Assembly (NCBI GenBank): GCA_965653565.1
Contig: CBFHAI010000015.1
Span: 29,086-93,085 of the forward strand
DNA: 64,000 nucleotides
From: JALCLA01 sp965653565
GTDB taxonomy: Bacteria > Pseudomonadota > Gammaproteobacteria > Xanthomonadales > Xanthomonadaceae
Reading direction: 5' to 3'
The position numbers and the translations under genes are program-made. This document shows positions 1-7,964 of this stretch, one piece after another (positions within the stretch are counted from its first letter, which is position 1; each line of letters opens with the position of its first letter). The notes under the pieces were generated by a model that saw nothing but the letters and a program-made list of their open reading frames with translations, had not been told where the DNA came from and did no database searches.

Positions 1-10
1 GACCGCAGCA

Positions 11-130
11 TCACTGCGTCTTCTGCCCGGTATCCTCGCGAATCGGATTGCCGCTGCCGTTGGTGCGCTTGTTGTCGTCGCGTTCCTGCTGCTCGGCGTT
101 CTCGGTTTTTTCCTTGCTTTGCTGATTCAT
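11..130 (-). CDS. Small hydrophilic protein, unknown function
   Basis: A 39-residue protein starting MNQQSKEKTENAEQQ and ending TGQKTQ. It is almost entirely polar and charged (Gln, Asn, Glu, Lys, Asp, Arg), with no cysteine, signal peptide or membrane segment. Longer frames in this region read through it but only this stretch has the composition of a real protein. Short, disordered, highly hydrophilic proteins of this kind occur in Xanthomonadales and are sometimes stress related, but nothing here proves a function. It lies at the window edge and is transcribed away from the GGDEF gene, so its neighbours upstream are the only context. Confidence 0.55.
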   Translation of the reverse strand: MNQQSKEKTENAEQQERDDNKRTNGSGNPIREDTGQKTQ

Positions 131-434
131 GATCGTGCTCCTGTGGGTGCCTGTCGAGCGTATCGCCGAACGGCTGAACCTCGCTGCGACCACCGGCGAG
201 TTCGACGGTGGCGGCCTGCCCCATGAGCAAATGGCGATAGCCTGCGAGCATCGCGCACGCGCCCTGTCGAGCGATCGAAGTTCGCGATTCGCCGCTTTTT
301 CCGCCAAGCACGTTCCTGCTTCATTCGGGCGACCTTTCGCGCCGCTTTGCATCGATGTCGAATTCGCCGGGCACTGACACTCCCGCCCTCCGCCTCGCGT
401 TCTACGGCCTGTTGCATCATCGGGGAGTACAGGG
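131..434. other. Divergent intergenic region, no gene seen
   Basis: About 300 bases between two divergent genes. Open frames on both strands are Arg/Ala-rich shadows without recognisable protein character. The region presumably carries both promoters. The only clear element is a purine-rich GGGGAG at 421-426, which suits as the ribosome binding site of the GTG start at 435. Confidence 0.4.
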
Positions 435-1334
435 GTGTCTTTCAGTCCGGGTTATCCGTCCACGCTGCCGTGGAGCGCGTGCCGAGTCCTGCTGTTGCAC
501 AACGCGGCGAACGACGACGCACTGTCGGACACCGCGCTCGCGACGGCGGCGGCGGGCTTCGGCCACACCATCGAAGTCACCCGCTCGCGCAGCCTGCGCG
601 AGGCCGAGGCATCGCTGGCGCTGGGCGATATCGATGTGATCGTGTTCGATGCGGTCGAACCGGCGCGCGAAATCGACGAAGCGCAGGCCTTGCGCCGCGT
701 GGCGTCCGGCACGCCTATCGTGCTGCTCACCGATGCCGACGAACACGACAAGGATGAATCGTCCGCGAGCTGGCCGGGCATCGTCGATCGGTTGCGCCGC
801 CCGTATGTGGCCGCGACCGATGTCGCGCGCGCGATCTGCTTCGCGCACTTGCGGCAGGCGCGCGCCGATACCGCGCTGGTGCGCAACGCGATCCGCGGCC
901 AGCACACCGACGAACTGACCGGCGTGCGCAACCGGCGCTATCTCGACGATATCGCGCGCGCCGGCGAATGGTCCGACTGGGGCTGCGTGCTGATCGCGCT
1001 GGAAGGGCTGCAGCCGATGCATGACGTCACCGGCTATCGCCGCAGCCGCGAAATCGTGCGCGGCGTCGCCGATTTTCTCTGCGGCCATGTGCGTGAAGGC
1101 GATGTCGTGATCCGCACCGGCGACGAAGAATTCCTGCTGTTGCTGCCCGATGCCGCCGCCGCATCGACGCCGGCGCTGGCCGAGCGTCTCAGGCATGCGG
1201 CGGTCTACGCGCCCTGCGCGTTTTCGCTCGGCGTGGCGGTGCGCGGCGGCGACGAAACCTTGCAGCAGACGCTCGATCGAACCGCCACCCAACTGCGCTC
1301 GACCTGCAACCGGCCGGCGCTGCTCGCGACCTGA
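435..1334 (+). CDS. REC-like / degenerate GGDEF domain protein
   Basis: A 299-residue soluble protein. Residues about 15-130 look like a response-regulator receiver (VLLLHN strand, DVIVFDAVEP where the phosphorylated Asp would lie, GTPIVLLTD with the conserved Thr). Residues about 150-290 are a GGDEF domain: the entry motif DELTGVRNRRYLD begins at D159, and the signature reads GDEEF at residues 229-233 instead of GG(D/E)EF. The second Gly is therefore Asp, which usually impairs GTP binding in diguanylate cyclases, so the domain may be inactive or act as an effector sensor. The receiver is also atypical: Arg-Pro replaces the usual Lys-Pro. The start is GTG, with GGGGAG eight bases upstream. 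A role in cyclic-di-GMP signalling is inferred from the family. Confidence 0.8.
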   Translation: MSFSPGYPSTLPWSACRVLLLHNAANDDALSDTALATAAAGFGHTIEVTRSRSLREAEASLALGDIDVIVFDAVEPAREIDEAQALRRVASGTPIVLLTDADEHDKDESSASWPGIVDRLRRPYVAATDVARAICFAHLRQARADTALVRNAIRGQHTDELTGVRNRRYLDDIARAGEWSDWGCVLIALEGLQPMHDVTGYRRSREIVRGVADFLCGHVREGDVVIRTGDEEFLLLLPDAAAASTPALAERLRHAAVYAPCAFSLGVAVRGGDETLQQTLDRTATQLRSTCNRPALLAT

Positions 1335-1420
1335 ATCCGACTCCGGCATCGGCCGCTCTATTGCGCCCGTTGCCGAGGCCGCTTTCGCGGCAAAAATCGT
1401 CCCGTCACTGCGGCGCTGAC

Positions 1421-1454
1421 CGATGATGGCGGAGCGCGAGCTTCGCCATCATCG
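1421..1454. terminator. Hairpin after the GGDEF gene
   Basis: Perfect 11-base arms (CGATGATGGCG / CGCCATCATCG) around a 12-base loop, 86 bases after the GGDEF stop. There is no clear T-run, so it could be a Rho-independent terminator of weak type or an mRNA-stabilising stem. Confidence 0.45.
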
Positions 1455-1615
1455 TTGCGAGCGGTCGTGCAATGCGGCCATTCGGCGGTCAAAGTACAAC
1501 TCGCGCATGCAAACCTGAGCCCGATTTCAACGGCCTCGACCGTCCGCCGTCCGGTTTCGCGCGAAGTTCACTCGGCGCCCTCGACATTGCCTGCGAACCC
1601 CGCCAAGGAGCGCGC

Positions 1616-2098
1616 ATGAGCAGTCCGCAGGAAATCGAGCAGAAATTCTGGAAGCACCTGAAGTCCGACCGCACCGTGATGCTCGGACTCGACGGCGTCG
1701 AAGACGGCCACACGCGGCCGATGACGGCGCAAGTGATCGACGACCGCAGCCCGATCTGGTTCTTCACCTCGCGCGACAACGCGCTGGTGGCGAACCTGAA
1801 ACCGGGCAACCGCGCCATCGGCGCTTTCAGCGCCAAGGATCACCAGTTGTTCGCCACCGTGCACGGCAGCCTCGCCGTGGACCACAACCGCGAAATGATC
1901 GATCGCCTGTGGAATCCCTTCATCGCCGCCTGGTTCGAAGGCAAGGACGATCCGAACCTGACCCTGCTGCGTTTCGACGCCGATTCCGCCGAAGTGTGGT
2001 TGAACGAAAACAACCTGCTGGCCGGCGTGAAGATGCTGCTCGGCATCGACCCGAAGCAAGACTACAAGGACAAAGTGGCGAACGTCGACCTCGGCTGA
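1616..2098 (+). CDS. General stress protein 26-like, PNPOx-like split-barrel flavin protein
   Basis: A 160-residue protein of the pyridoxamine-5'-phosphate oxidase-like superfamily, general stress protein 26 group. Supporting features are the strand pattern RTVMLGLDG, PMTAQVIDDRSPIWFFTSRDNALVANL and a C-terminal region with FDADSAEVWLNENNLL, at the size usual for the family. Members bind FMN, FAD or related cofactors, and the biological substrate is generally unknown. The start is ATG at 1616 because AAGGAG sits at 1605-1610; the open frame extends further upstream but has no matching ribosome binding site. It stands alone, between hairpins at 1421 and 2109. Confidence 0.85.
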   Translation: MSSPQEIEQKFWKHLKSDRTVMLGLDGVEDGHTRPMTAQVIDDRSPIWFFTSRDNALVANLKPGNRAIGAFSAKDHQLFATVHGSLAVDHNREMIDRLWNPFIAAWFEGKDDPNLTLLRFDADSAEVWLNENNLLAGVKMLLGIDPKQDYKDKVANVDLG

Positions 2099-2108
2099 CA
2101 CCGATTTC

Positions 2109-2214
2109 GTAGCCTGGATGCAGCGGAGCGGAATCGCGGAACCGGTTGCGGTGGCGTAACTTCGCGCCTCATCGCAGCGCCTCCCTGGATTCCGCTTCGC
2201 TGCATCCGGGCTAC
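2109..2214. repeat. Dispersed inverted repeat (GTAGCC...GGCTAC type)
   Basis: Two imperfect inverted arms of about 26 bases (2109-2134 and 2189-2214): one carries GGATGCAGCGGAGCGGAAT and the other ATTCCGCTTCGCTGCATCC. Repeats with this core are scattered through many Xanthomonadales and pseudomonad genomes between genes. It directly follows the stress-protein stop and could also end its transcript. Confidence 0.6.
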
Positions 2215-2396
2215 CCAACGCGCAACCCGCGCACGCGCCTGCTCGCCGGCGCTCACTTGGCGACCCCCCACCCGCCATTCGTCGCGAAGAAAAATATTCC
2301 TCGGTGTCGTCGCCCGCGGAATGCCTCGCACAAGTCGGCGCCGCAGCAGGATTTGTCGACACGCTCGCGCACATCGCGCGACGCGCATCGTGTCGT

Positions 2397-2441
2397 CTAG
2401 GAATCTGTCACCTGCACCGATCGCAAAAAACTCGCTATAAC
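2397..2441 (+). promoter_or_regulatory. Candidate activator site and promoter for the redox locus
   Basis: CTAGGAATCTGTCACCT at 2397-2413 is a degraded form of the perfect palindrome found upstream of the six-haem cytochrome gene (10861-10877). Its centre (2405) is 31 bases before a good -10 hexamer, TATAAC at 2436-2441, with no good -35 box. That is the layout of a class II activator overlapping -35. The first gene starts at 2626, leaving a leader of about 180 bases. The regulator is not identified. Confidence 0.4.
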
Positions 2442-2625
2442 AATTCCACGCGGGAACATCGAGCACGCACAACATCGATGTCGCGGTACGCGATGGAACG
2501 GTCATCCATCCAGGGGGATGCGATGTGTGGCAAGACGCGCTTCAAACGCTGCAGCGAAAGCTCAGCGGCGTAGTCGCTCGGCCCGAAAAACGGCGTTCGC
2601 ACGCTTCCTTAGTCGAGGAGTCATC

Positions 2626-4038
2626 ATGAAACTTCCGCTTTCGCTGCATCGCCGGCCGTTGCATCGCCGCGTGCTCGTTGCCAGCCTGTTGACGGGCCTC
2701 GCCGCCTGTGCGGCAACCTCGCCGATCACCGAAGACAAAGCTGCGGTGCAGGAAACCGCACCGGTCGCGCCGTTCGACCCCGTCGTCAGCGACTGCAACA
2801 TCACGCCGCCGAATACGCCGGTCACCACGGCACTGCTCACCAGCGGCCTGCCCTGCCAGCCGCAGTTCGTAGCACCGTTCGACCTGGACAACCTGCAACA
2901 CGGGTTCGACTACTACTCCTGGCTCACCTTCATCGCGCTCAACGCATCGACGCCGAACACCGCGCCGCTGCCGCAGAACGACGCGGGCACGCTATGGCAG
3001 GACTACGCGGAAATTTCCGACCTCATCCTGCCCGGCGGCGCCACGCCCGCGCCGTGGGGCTCGCCAAACAAGATTCCGGCTGCGTGCAAATCGCTCGACG
3101 ACGGCGACAATCTGCGCGTGGTGCGCAAGTCGATGATCATCAAGACCGTCACCGGCGAAGTGATCGAACCGTTCGACACCGGCCCGCTGATCGACCAGAA
3201 CGGCAACTACGTCCGCTACGAAATCCTGGTCAACCAGACGATGTACGAATACATCGTGCAGAACGGGCTTTTCAGCAAGGCCGGGCAGAACCTGTTCGCC
3301 GGCCCCGTCGATTTTCCCGAAGGCACCAACACCACCGGCAGCGACGGCACCATCGGCGCCATCATGGTGAAAGCCGCGTGGAAAGTGATGGCGCCGGGCG
3401 ACGACGCCAGCCGCTTCCACATCGTCGAGGGCCTGGCCTACAACCCGCCGTCGGAAAATCCGAAGGTCGAAGAATCCTGCAGCAAGGTGACGCTCGGCCT
3501 GGTCGGCTGGCACGCTGCGCACAAGACGGCCGACGCACCGCAATGGATCTGGTCGACCTTCGAGCATGTTGACAACGCACCGAGCCAGGCGCAGGTCGAC
3601 GCCGGCCAATTGCAGGCGCACTACAACTTCTATCGTCCCGGCTGCAGCGCGAAAGATTGCCCGGTCAACGAACCGCCGCCGCGTCCGTGGAATCCGGACG
3701 TGCAGCCGTTCCCGAACGGCTACACCAGCCAGATCACGCGCGTGATTCCGATCACGCCGGACACCATCGCGCTCAACACGAGTTTCCAGTCGATTCTCGC
3801 CGGCACGGTGTGGCCGAACTACGAGTTGATCAGCACGCAGTGGCCGACGGATGCCGAAAGCAAGATCGATCCGACCGGCGTGCCAGCGCCCGATTTCCTC
3901 GCCAACGCCACGCTCGAAACCTACATCCAGGGCAGCGTGCCGCAGTCGTCGTCGAGCTGCATGGCCTGCCACGGCAATGCCGCCGACACCACCGGCCGCG
4001 CGTCGGATTTCACCTTCATTCTCGAACGCGCGCAGTGA
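2626..4038 (+). CDS. Monohaem c-type cytochrome lipoprotein
   Basis: A 470-residue exported protein. The basic N-terminus and hydrophobic stretch end in a lipobox (GLAAC, Cys28), so it is probably a lipoprotein. A single haem-c site CMACH lies near the C-terminus (C445, C448, H449). The central part contains TLGLVGWHAAHKT and PQWIWSTFEHVDN, which are strongly shared with the protein at 6542-7903, so the two are paralogues. The start is placed at 2626 because CGAGGAG lies just upstream and the lipoprotein signal follows; the longer upstream reading has no such signal. It is first in a cluster with a GMC dehydrogenase and its small subunit, so it may accept electrons from that enzyme. The large domain is not a classical small cytochrome fold and I cannot name its Pfam family. 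Confidence 0.8.
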   Translation: MKLPLSLHRRPLHRRVLVASLLTGLAACAATSPITEDKAAVQETAPVAPFDPVVSDCNITPPNTPVTTALLTSGLPCQPQFVAPFDLDNLQHGFDYYSWLTFIALNASTPNTAPLPQNDAGTLWQDYAEISDLILPGGATPAPWGSPNKIPAACKSLDDGDNLRVVRKSMIIKTVTGEVIEPFDTGPLIDQNGNYVRYEILVNQTMYEYIVQNGLFSKAGQNLFAGPVDFPEGTNTTGSDGTIGAIMVKAAWKVMAPGDDASRFHIVEGLAYNPPSENPKVEESCSKVTLGLVGWHAAHKTADAPQWIWSTFEHVDNAPSQAQVDAGQLQAHYNFYRPGCSAKDCPVNEPPPRPWNPDVQPFPNGYTSQITRVIPITPDTIALNTSFQSILAGTVWPNYELISTQWPTDAESKIDPTGVPAPDFLANATLETYIQGSVPQSSSSCMACHGNAADTTGRASDFTFILERAQ

Positions 4039-4083
4039 TCGCGCGATCGCGCCATCGACTCCCATTCGCCTGAGGCCCGACTC

Positions 4084-4557
4084 ATGAGCACTCCCGCCAC
4101 TCCGATGCAGAACTTCATCAACCTGTCCGCGCTGCTCACCGGCATCGCGGCCGACAAGCTCGCGCCGGCGCTCGATCCGAAAAACGTCAAGCAGATCTAC
4201 TACGACTACATCGACGCGCAGGATTCCGCCGCGTTCCAGCAACTGCTGTCGATCTACGCCGCCAACGCCACGCAGCCGCCGGCCACCATCGCCGACATCG
4301 TCTTCAACCAGTCCGGCGCGTCGATCTGTTTTCTCGCGCGCAGCGTGATGCTCGCCTGGTATCTGGGCAGCTGGTACGCGCCGGCCGATCTGGCGCAAGG
4401 CCTGCCCACCAATGTCGTGATCTCGTCGATCGCCTACACCCAGGGCTGGTCGTGGAATGTCGCGCAGGCGCATCCGATGGGTTACAGCAACTTCCAGTTC
4501 GGTTACTGGGCGAGCAATCCGCCCAGCCTGAGCGATTACGTCGGAGGAGCAAGCTGA
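4084..4557 (+). CDS. FAD-sorbitol/fructose-dehydrogenase-type small subunit
   Basis: A 157-residue protein with the pattern of the small subunit of membrane-bound FAD sugar/polyol dehydrogenases (FAD-SLDH type): FINLSALLTGI near the N-terminus, then a helical body, ARSVMLAWYLGSWY, and YTQGWSWNVAQAHPMG towards the end. In that family the small subunit accompanies, stabilises and often exports the large GMC subunit. Here there is no twin-arginine signal, so the location of the complex is uncertain. Its stop overlaps the start of the GMC gene (TGATG), indicating translational coupling. Confidence is good for the family and low for the substrate. Confidence 0.75.
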   Translation: MSTPATPMQNFINLSALLTGIAADKLAPALDPKNVKQIYYDYIDAQDSAAFQQLLSIYAANATQPPATIADIVFNQSGASICFLARSVMLAWYLGSWYAPADLAQGLPTNVVISSIAYTQGWSWNVAQAHPMGYSNFQFGYWASNPPSLSDYVGGAS

Positions 4558-6443
4558 TGAACACCACCACGCATTACGACGTCGTCATCGTCGGCGCCGG
4601 CGTGTCGGGCGCGATGATCGCCTACGAACTCGGCCGGCAAGGCAAGAAAGTGTTGATCCTCGAAGCCGGCGCGCGCCTGCCGACCAACAACAACGAGTTC
4701 ATGGAACGCTTCTACAGCGCGGCCGCGAAGGTGCCCGAAGTGCCCTACACGCCGGAACTTTTCACGCCGCCGCGCAGCAACCAGCTGACCGATCCGAACA
4801 CGCTAAACGCGGGACGTCCGAACACGTTGACGCTCGGTGAGAACTGGCAGGACCCGAAACAGGCTTACCTGATCCAGCAAGGCCCGCTGCCCTTCAGCAG
4901 CACCTACGAACGCATCGCCGGCGGCACCGTGCGCCACTGGCTAGGCACCAGCCTGCGTTTCGTGCCGAACGATTTCAAGATGAAGTCGACCTACGGGCAA
5001 CTGGTCGACTGGCCGCTGAGCTACGACGACCTCGAACCGTGGTACGGCAAGGCCGAAGCCGCGATCGGCGTGTCGGCGAATGCCGCGCAACAGGCCTATC
5101 TGGGCATTACCTTCGCGCCCGGCTACCAATATCCGATGAAGTCGATTCCGCCGTCGCTGGTCGACGATGCGGTCACGGCGGGCGTGAGCGGCAAAGATTT
5201 CCAGGGCTTGCCGCTGGTCGTCACCGAAACGCCGGCGGGCCGCAATTCGCAGCCTTATCAAGGCCGCCGCGTCTGCGCCGGCAACACCAACTGCATTCCG
5301 ATCTGCCCGATCCAGGCGAAGTACGATCCCAGCGTCACGCTCAATCTCGCGCTCAACACCGGCAACGTGACGCTGCTGACCCAGAACGTCGCCAACAACA
5401 TCGTCGTCGACGCCAACGGCAACGTGTCGCAGATCGACTACATCACCTACGACGATATCCTCGGCCCGGTCACCGGCACCGGCTCGGTGACGGCGACGCG
5501 CTACGTACTCGCCTCGCATGCGATCGAAACGCCGCGCCTATGCCTGATGTCGACCAACGGCGGCCGCACCCCGAACGGCATCGCCAACAGCAGCGGCCAG
5601 ATGGGCCGCAATCTGATGGATCACCCACTGTACCTGGCATGGGCGCTCACGCCGGCGCCGGTGTTCGGCTATCGCGGGCCGCTCGCGACCTCGGGCATCG
5701 AAAGCCTGCGCGACGGCGCCTTCCGCAGCGAGCGCGCCGCGTTCCGCATCGAGATCGGCAACGAAGGCTGGAATTTCTCGATCGGCGATCCGTGGACCAC
5801 GACGCTCGACTTCATCAACGGCAGCAACGTCAGCCAACTCAATCCGCCGCCGCCCGGTTCGAAAGAACCGCCGGCCTTGTGGGGCCCGGCGCTGGTGACG
5901 GCGTTGAACAACGGACTCTCGCGCCAGTTCCGTCTCGGCTTTCTCGTCGAACAGTCGCCGGACGAAACCAACTACGTTTCGCTGTCGGCCACCGAACGCG
6001 ACCACCTCGGCTTGCCGCGTCCACAAATCGTGTACGACCTGTCGCCGTATACGCGTGCCGGCCTCGGCGCGGCGAAACAGGCCGCCGACGAAATCTTCGC
6101 GATGATGGGCGCGACGCAATACACGCAACCGCCGATGCCGAACGATCCGACCGGATTCGACGTCGACATCGACGGCCACACCGAACGCCTCAAATTCTTC
6201 GGCTCCGGCCACATCGTCGGCACCTATCGCATGGGCGACGATCCGAAGACTTCGGTCGTCGATGCCGATCAACGCTCGTGGGATCACAAGAACCTGTTCC
6301 TCGTCGGCAGCGGCACTTTTCCCACTGTCGCCACCGCCAATCCCACGCTCACGCTCACCGCGCTCGCACTGCGCACCGCCGACGTGCTGCTGAAGGATCT
6401 CGCACCGCAACCCGCCGCCGCGCTGGCCGCCGAACCGGCGTGA
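4557..6443 (+). CDS. GMC-family FAD dehydrogenase, large subunit with Fe-S type cysteines
   Basis: A 628-residue GMC oxidoreductase. The FAD-binding GAGVSG is at residues 13-18, followed by VLILEAG. The C-terminal part has the conserved GSGHIVGTYRMG and GTFPTVATANPTLT, which carry the catalytic His and Asn of the family. A cysteine group, C240-x5-C246-x3-C250, sits in the context NTNCIPICPIQA. This matches the motif that holds the 3Fe-4S cluster in FAD-glucose and fructose dehydrogenases, so electrons probably leave to a cytochrome rather than to oxygen. The start ATG overlaps the small-subunit stop by one base. The flanking haem lipoproteins are likely partners. The substrate (sugar, polyol, steroid or other alcohol) cannot be read from sequence. 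Confidence 0.9.
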   Translation: MNTTTHYDVVIVGAGVSGAMIAYELGRQGKKVLILEAGARLPTNNNEFMERFYSAAAKVPEVPYTPELFTPPRSNQLTDPNTLNAGRPNTLTLGENWQDPKQAYLIQQGPLPFSSTYERIAGGTVRHWLGTSLRFVPNDFKMKSTYGQLVDWPLSYDDLEPWYGKAEAAIGVSANAAQQAYLGITFAPGYQYPMKSIPPSLVDDAVTAGVSGKDFQGLPLVVTETPAGRNSQPYQGRRVCAGNTNCIPICPIQAKYDPSVTLNLALNTGNVTLLTQNVANNIVVDANGNVSQIDYITYDDILGPVTGTGSVTATRYVLASHAIETPRLCLMSTNGGRTPNGIANSSGQMGRNLMDHPLYLAWALTPAPVFGYRGPLATSGIESLRDGAFRSERAAFRIEIGNEGWNFSIGDPWTTTLDFINGSNVSQLNPPPPGSKEPPALWGPALVTALNNGLSRQFRLGFLVEQSPDETNYVSLSATERDHLGLPRPQIVYDLSPYTRAGLGAAKQAADEIFAMMGATQYTQPPMPNDPTGFDVDIDGHTERLKFFGSGHIVGTYRMGDDPKTSVVDADQRSWDHKNLFLVGSGTFPTVATANPTLTLTALALRTADVLLKDLAPQPAAALAAEPA

Positions 6444-6541
6444 CGAAGCCTCTGTCCGTTGCACGTTTCACCCGCGCGCCGGCCTCGCCCGGCGCGTCCT
6501 CTCGCGCGCGAGATTCCTCGCCATCGCCAAGGAGTATCCCG

Positions 6542-7903
6542 ATGTCGCAACTGCCGCTGTCCCGCGCTATCCACGGCGTCCTGCTGCTCAGCCTCGCCGG
6601 CTGCAGCGTCGAGCCGCCGCCGTCCGTCGAAACGCCCAAGCCCGCGGTGACCACCGCCGCCGTTGCCTCGACACCGGCACCGGCCGCCGCCGCGTGCGCG
6701 GCGAGCATGGCGTGGATCACCAATCCGACCGAACCGTCCGAAGTCGCCTCGAGCGAAACCTTCTGCGATTTTTATCAATTCTCGTGGCAATGGTTCCTGG
6801 CGCAGGTGTCGCCGGCCGATCCGGCGTATCCGGCCGGCGACCGCGTATTCGAAGCTTCCAACCGCCTGGTCGATCCGCAGGGCGGCCAGAACCAGTGCAA
6901 TGTCGTCGCGCTCAGCGGCCGCGATGCCGCCGCGAAAATGCTGGCCGTGCGCGTGCCCAAACCCGTCGATTTCGAAACCGACCAGGCCGACGGCAATCCG
7001 CTTTACGATCAAGCCGGCAACGTGCTGTATTTCAATATGTGGTACTCGCCGGAAGAGTGCCAGGCCACGCCCGCCGGTTTCGTCGCCGGCACGATGGAAA
7101 TAAAAACCGCGTGGCGCGTGCTGTCGAGCGCCGATCCCAGCTACTACACGATGCAGGCCACGCTGCCGTCGGGCGGCGATCCGGTGACGCTCGGCCTGGT
7201 CGGTTTCCATCTGGTGAACTGGACTTCCGCGCATCCGGAAATGATCTGGGCCAGCTTCGAACACAAAACCAACGCGCCCTTGTGCGACGGTACCAGCGCG
7301 ACTTCCGGCTGGTCGTTCGCGAGCGACGCAGCGGCCGCGTGCCTGGCGGCGAATCCATCGCCGAGCGGCACGATCAGCCCGAACTGCGCATCGTTCGATT
7401 TCAACAATCCGCCCACCGATGTGCCCACGCCGACGCCGCCGAGCGGCCCGCCGGACGAAGTCTGCCGTCTGTTCGAAAACGGCAACCAGCCCGGCATCGC
7501 GATCAACGGCAACGACAACGCCGCGAACCTCGCCGCGATCCAGCAATTGAACGCTGCCCTCGTCGGTCCGAGCGGCATGCTCACCACCTTGCCGGCCGAC
7601 AATCCGATGGCGATCTGGCAGAACTACGAAATGGTCGGCGGTCTGTGGACCAAGAACGGCGCGGCCTCCGGCAACTCGCCGGTGCCCAATGCCGGCGGCG
7701 CGGGCGATCCGAACAGCCCGCAACGCGGCTCGCTCGAGCTCACCAATATGACGATGGAAACTTATCAACAGGGCCCGACGTCGGCGATTCCAAATTGCTT
7801 CGGTTGCCACAATTTCGATCCGGCCCAACCGCTCGACGTGAGCCACATCGCCACCGAATTCCTGTTGCCCGCCTCGACTACCGCGAAGCCCGCCGCGAAA
7901 TAG
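6542..7903 (+). CDS. Second monohaem c-type cytochrome lipoprotein
   Basis: A 453-residue lipoprotein: the signal peptide ends in LAGC (Cys21), followed by a Pro/Ala/Thr-rich linker to about residue 50. It is paralogous to the product of 2626-4038, sharing VTLGLVGFHLVNWTS, MIWASFEHKTNAP and the single C-terminal haem site CFGCH (C419, C422, H423). AAGGAG at 6529-6534 supports the ATG at 6542. A Pro/Thr-rich insertion (about residues 290-310, PTDVPTPTPPSGPP) distinguishes it from its paralogue. Two related haem lipoproteins around one dehydrogenase suggest a short electron relay or different acceptors. That role is inference. Confidence 0.8.
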   Translation: MSQLPLSRAIHGVLLLSLAGCSVEPPPSVETPKPAVTTAAVASTPAPAAAACAASMAWITNPTEPSEVASSETFCDFYQFSWQWFLAQVSPADPAYPAGDRVFEASNRLVDPQGGQNQCNVVALSGRDAAAKMLAVRVPKPVDFETDQADGNPLYDQAGNVLYFNMWYSPEECQATPAGFVAGTMEIKTAWRVLSSADPSYYTMQATLPSGGDPVTLGLVGFHLVNWTSAHPEMIWASFEHKTNAPLCDGTSATSGWSFASDAAAACLAANPSPSGTISPNCASFDFNNPPTDVPTPTPPSGPPDEVCRLFENGNQPGIAINGNDNAANLAAIQQLNAALVGPSGMLTTLPADNPMAIWQNYEMVGGLWTKNGAASGNSPVPNAGGAGDPNSPQRGSLELTNMTMETYQQGPTSAIPNCFGCHNFDPAQPLDVSHIATEFLLPASTTAKPAAK

Positions 7904-7964
7904 AGAACCGCGAGGCTCCACGCACGACGCGATATCCGTTACGTACTTTCATTGGGGGAATGCA

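Noticed and set aside
2992..4473. Long minus-strand frame opposite the haem lipoprotein and small subunit
   Set aside because: Arg/Val/Gly-rich shadow. The plus-strand genes have lipobox, haem site and family motifs.
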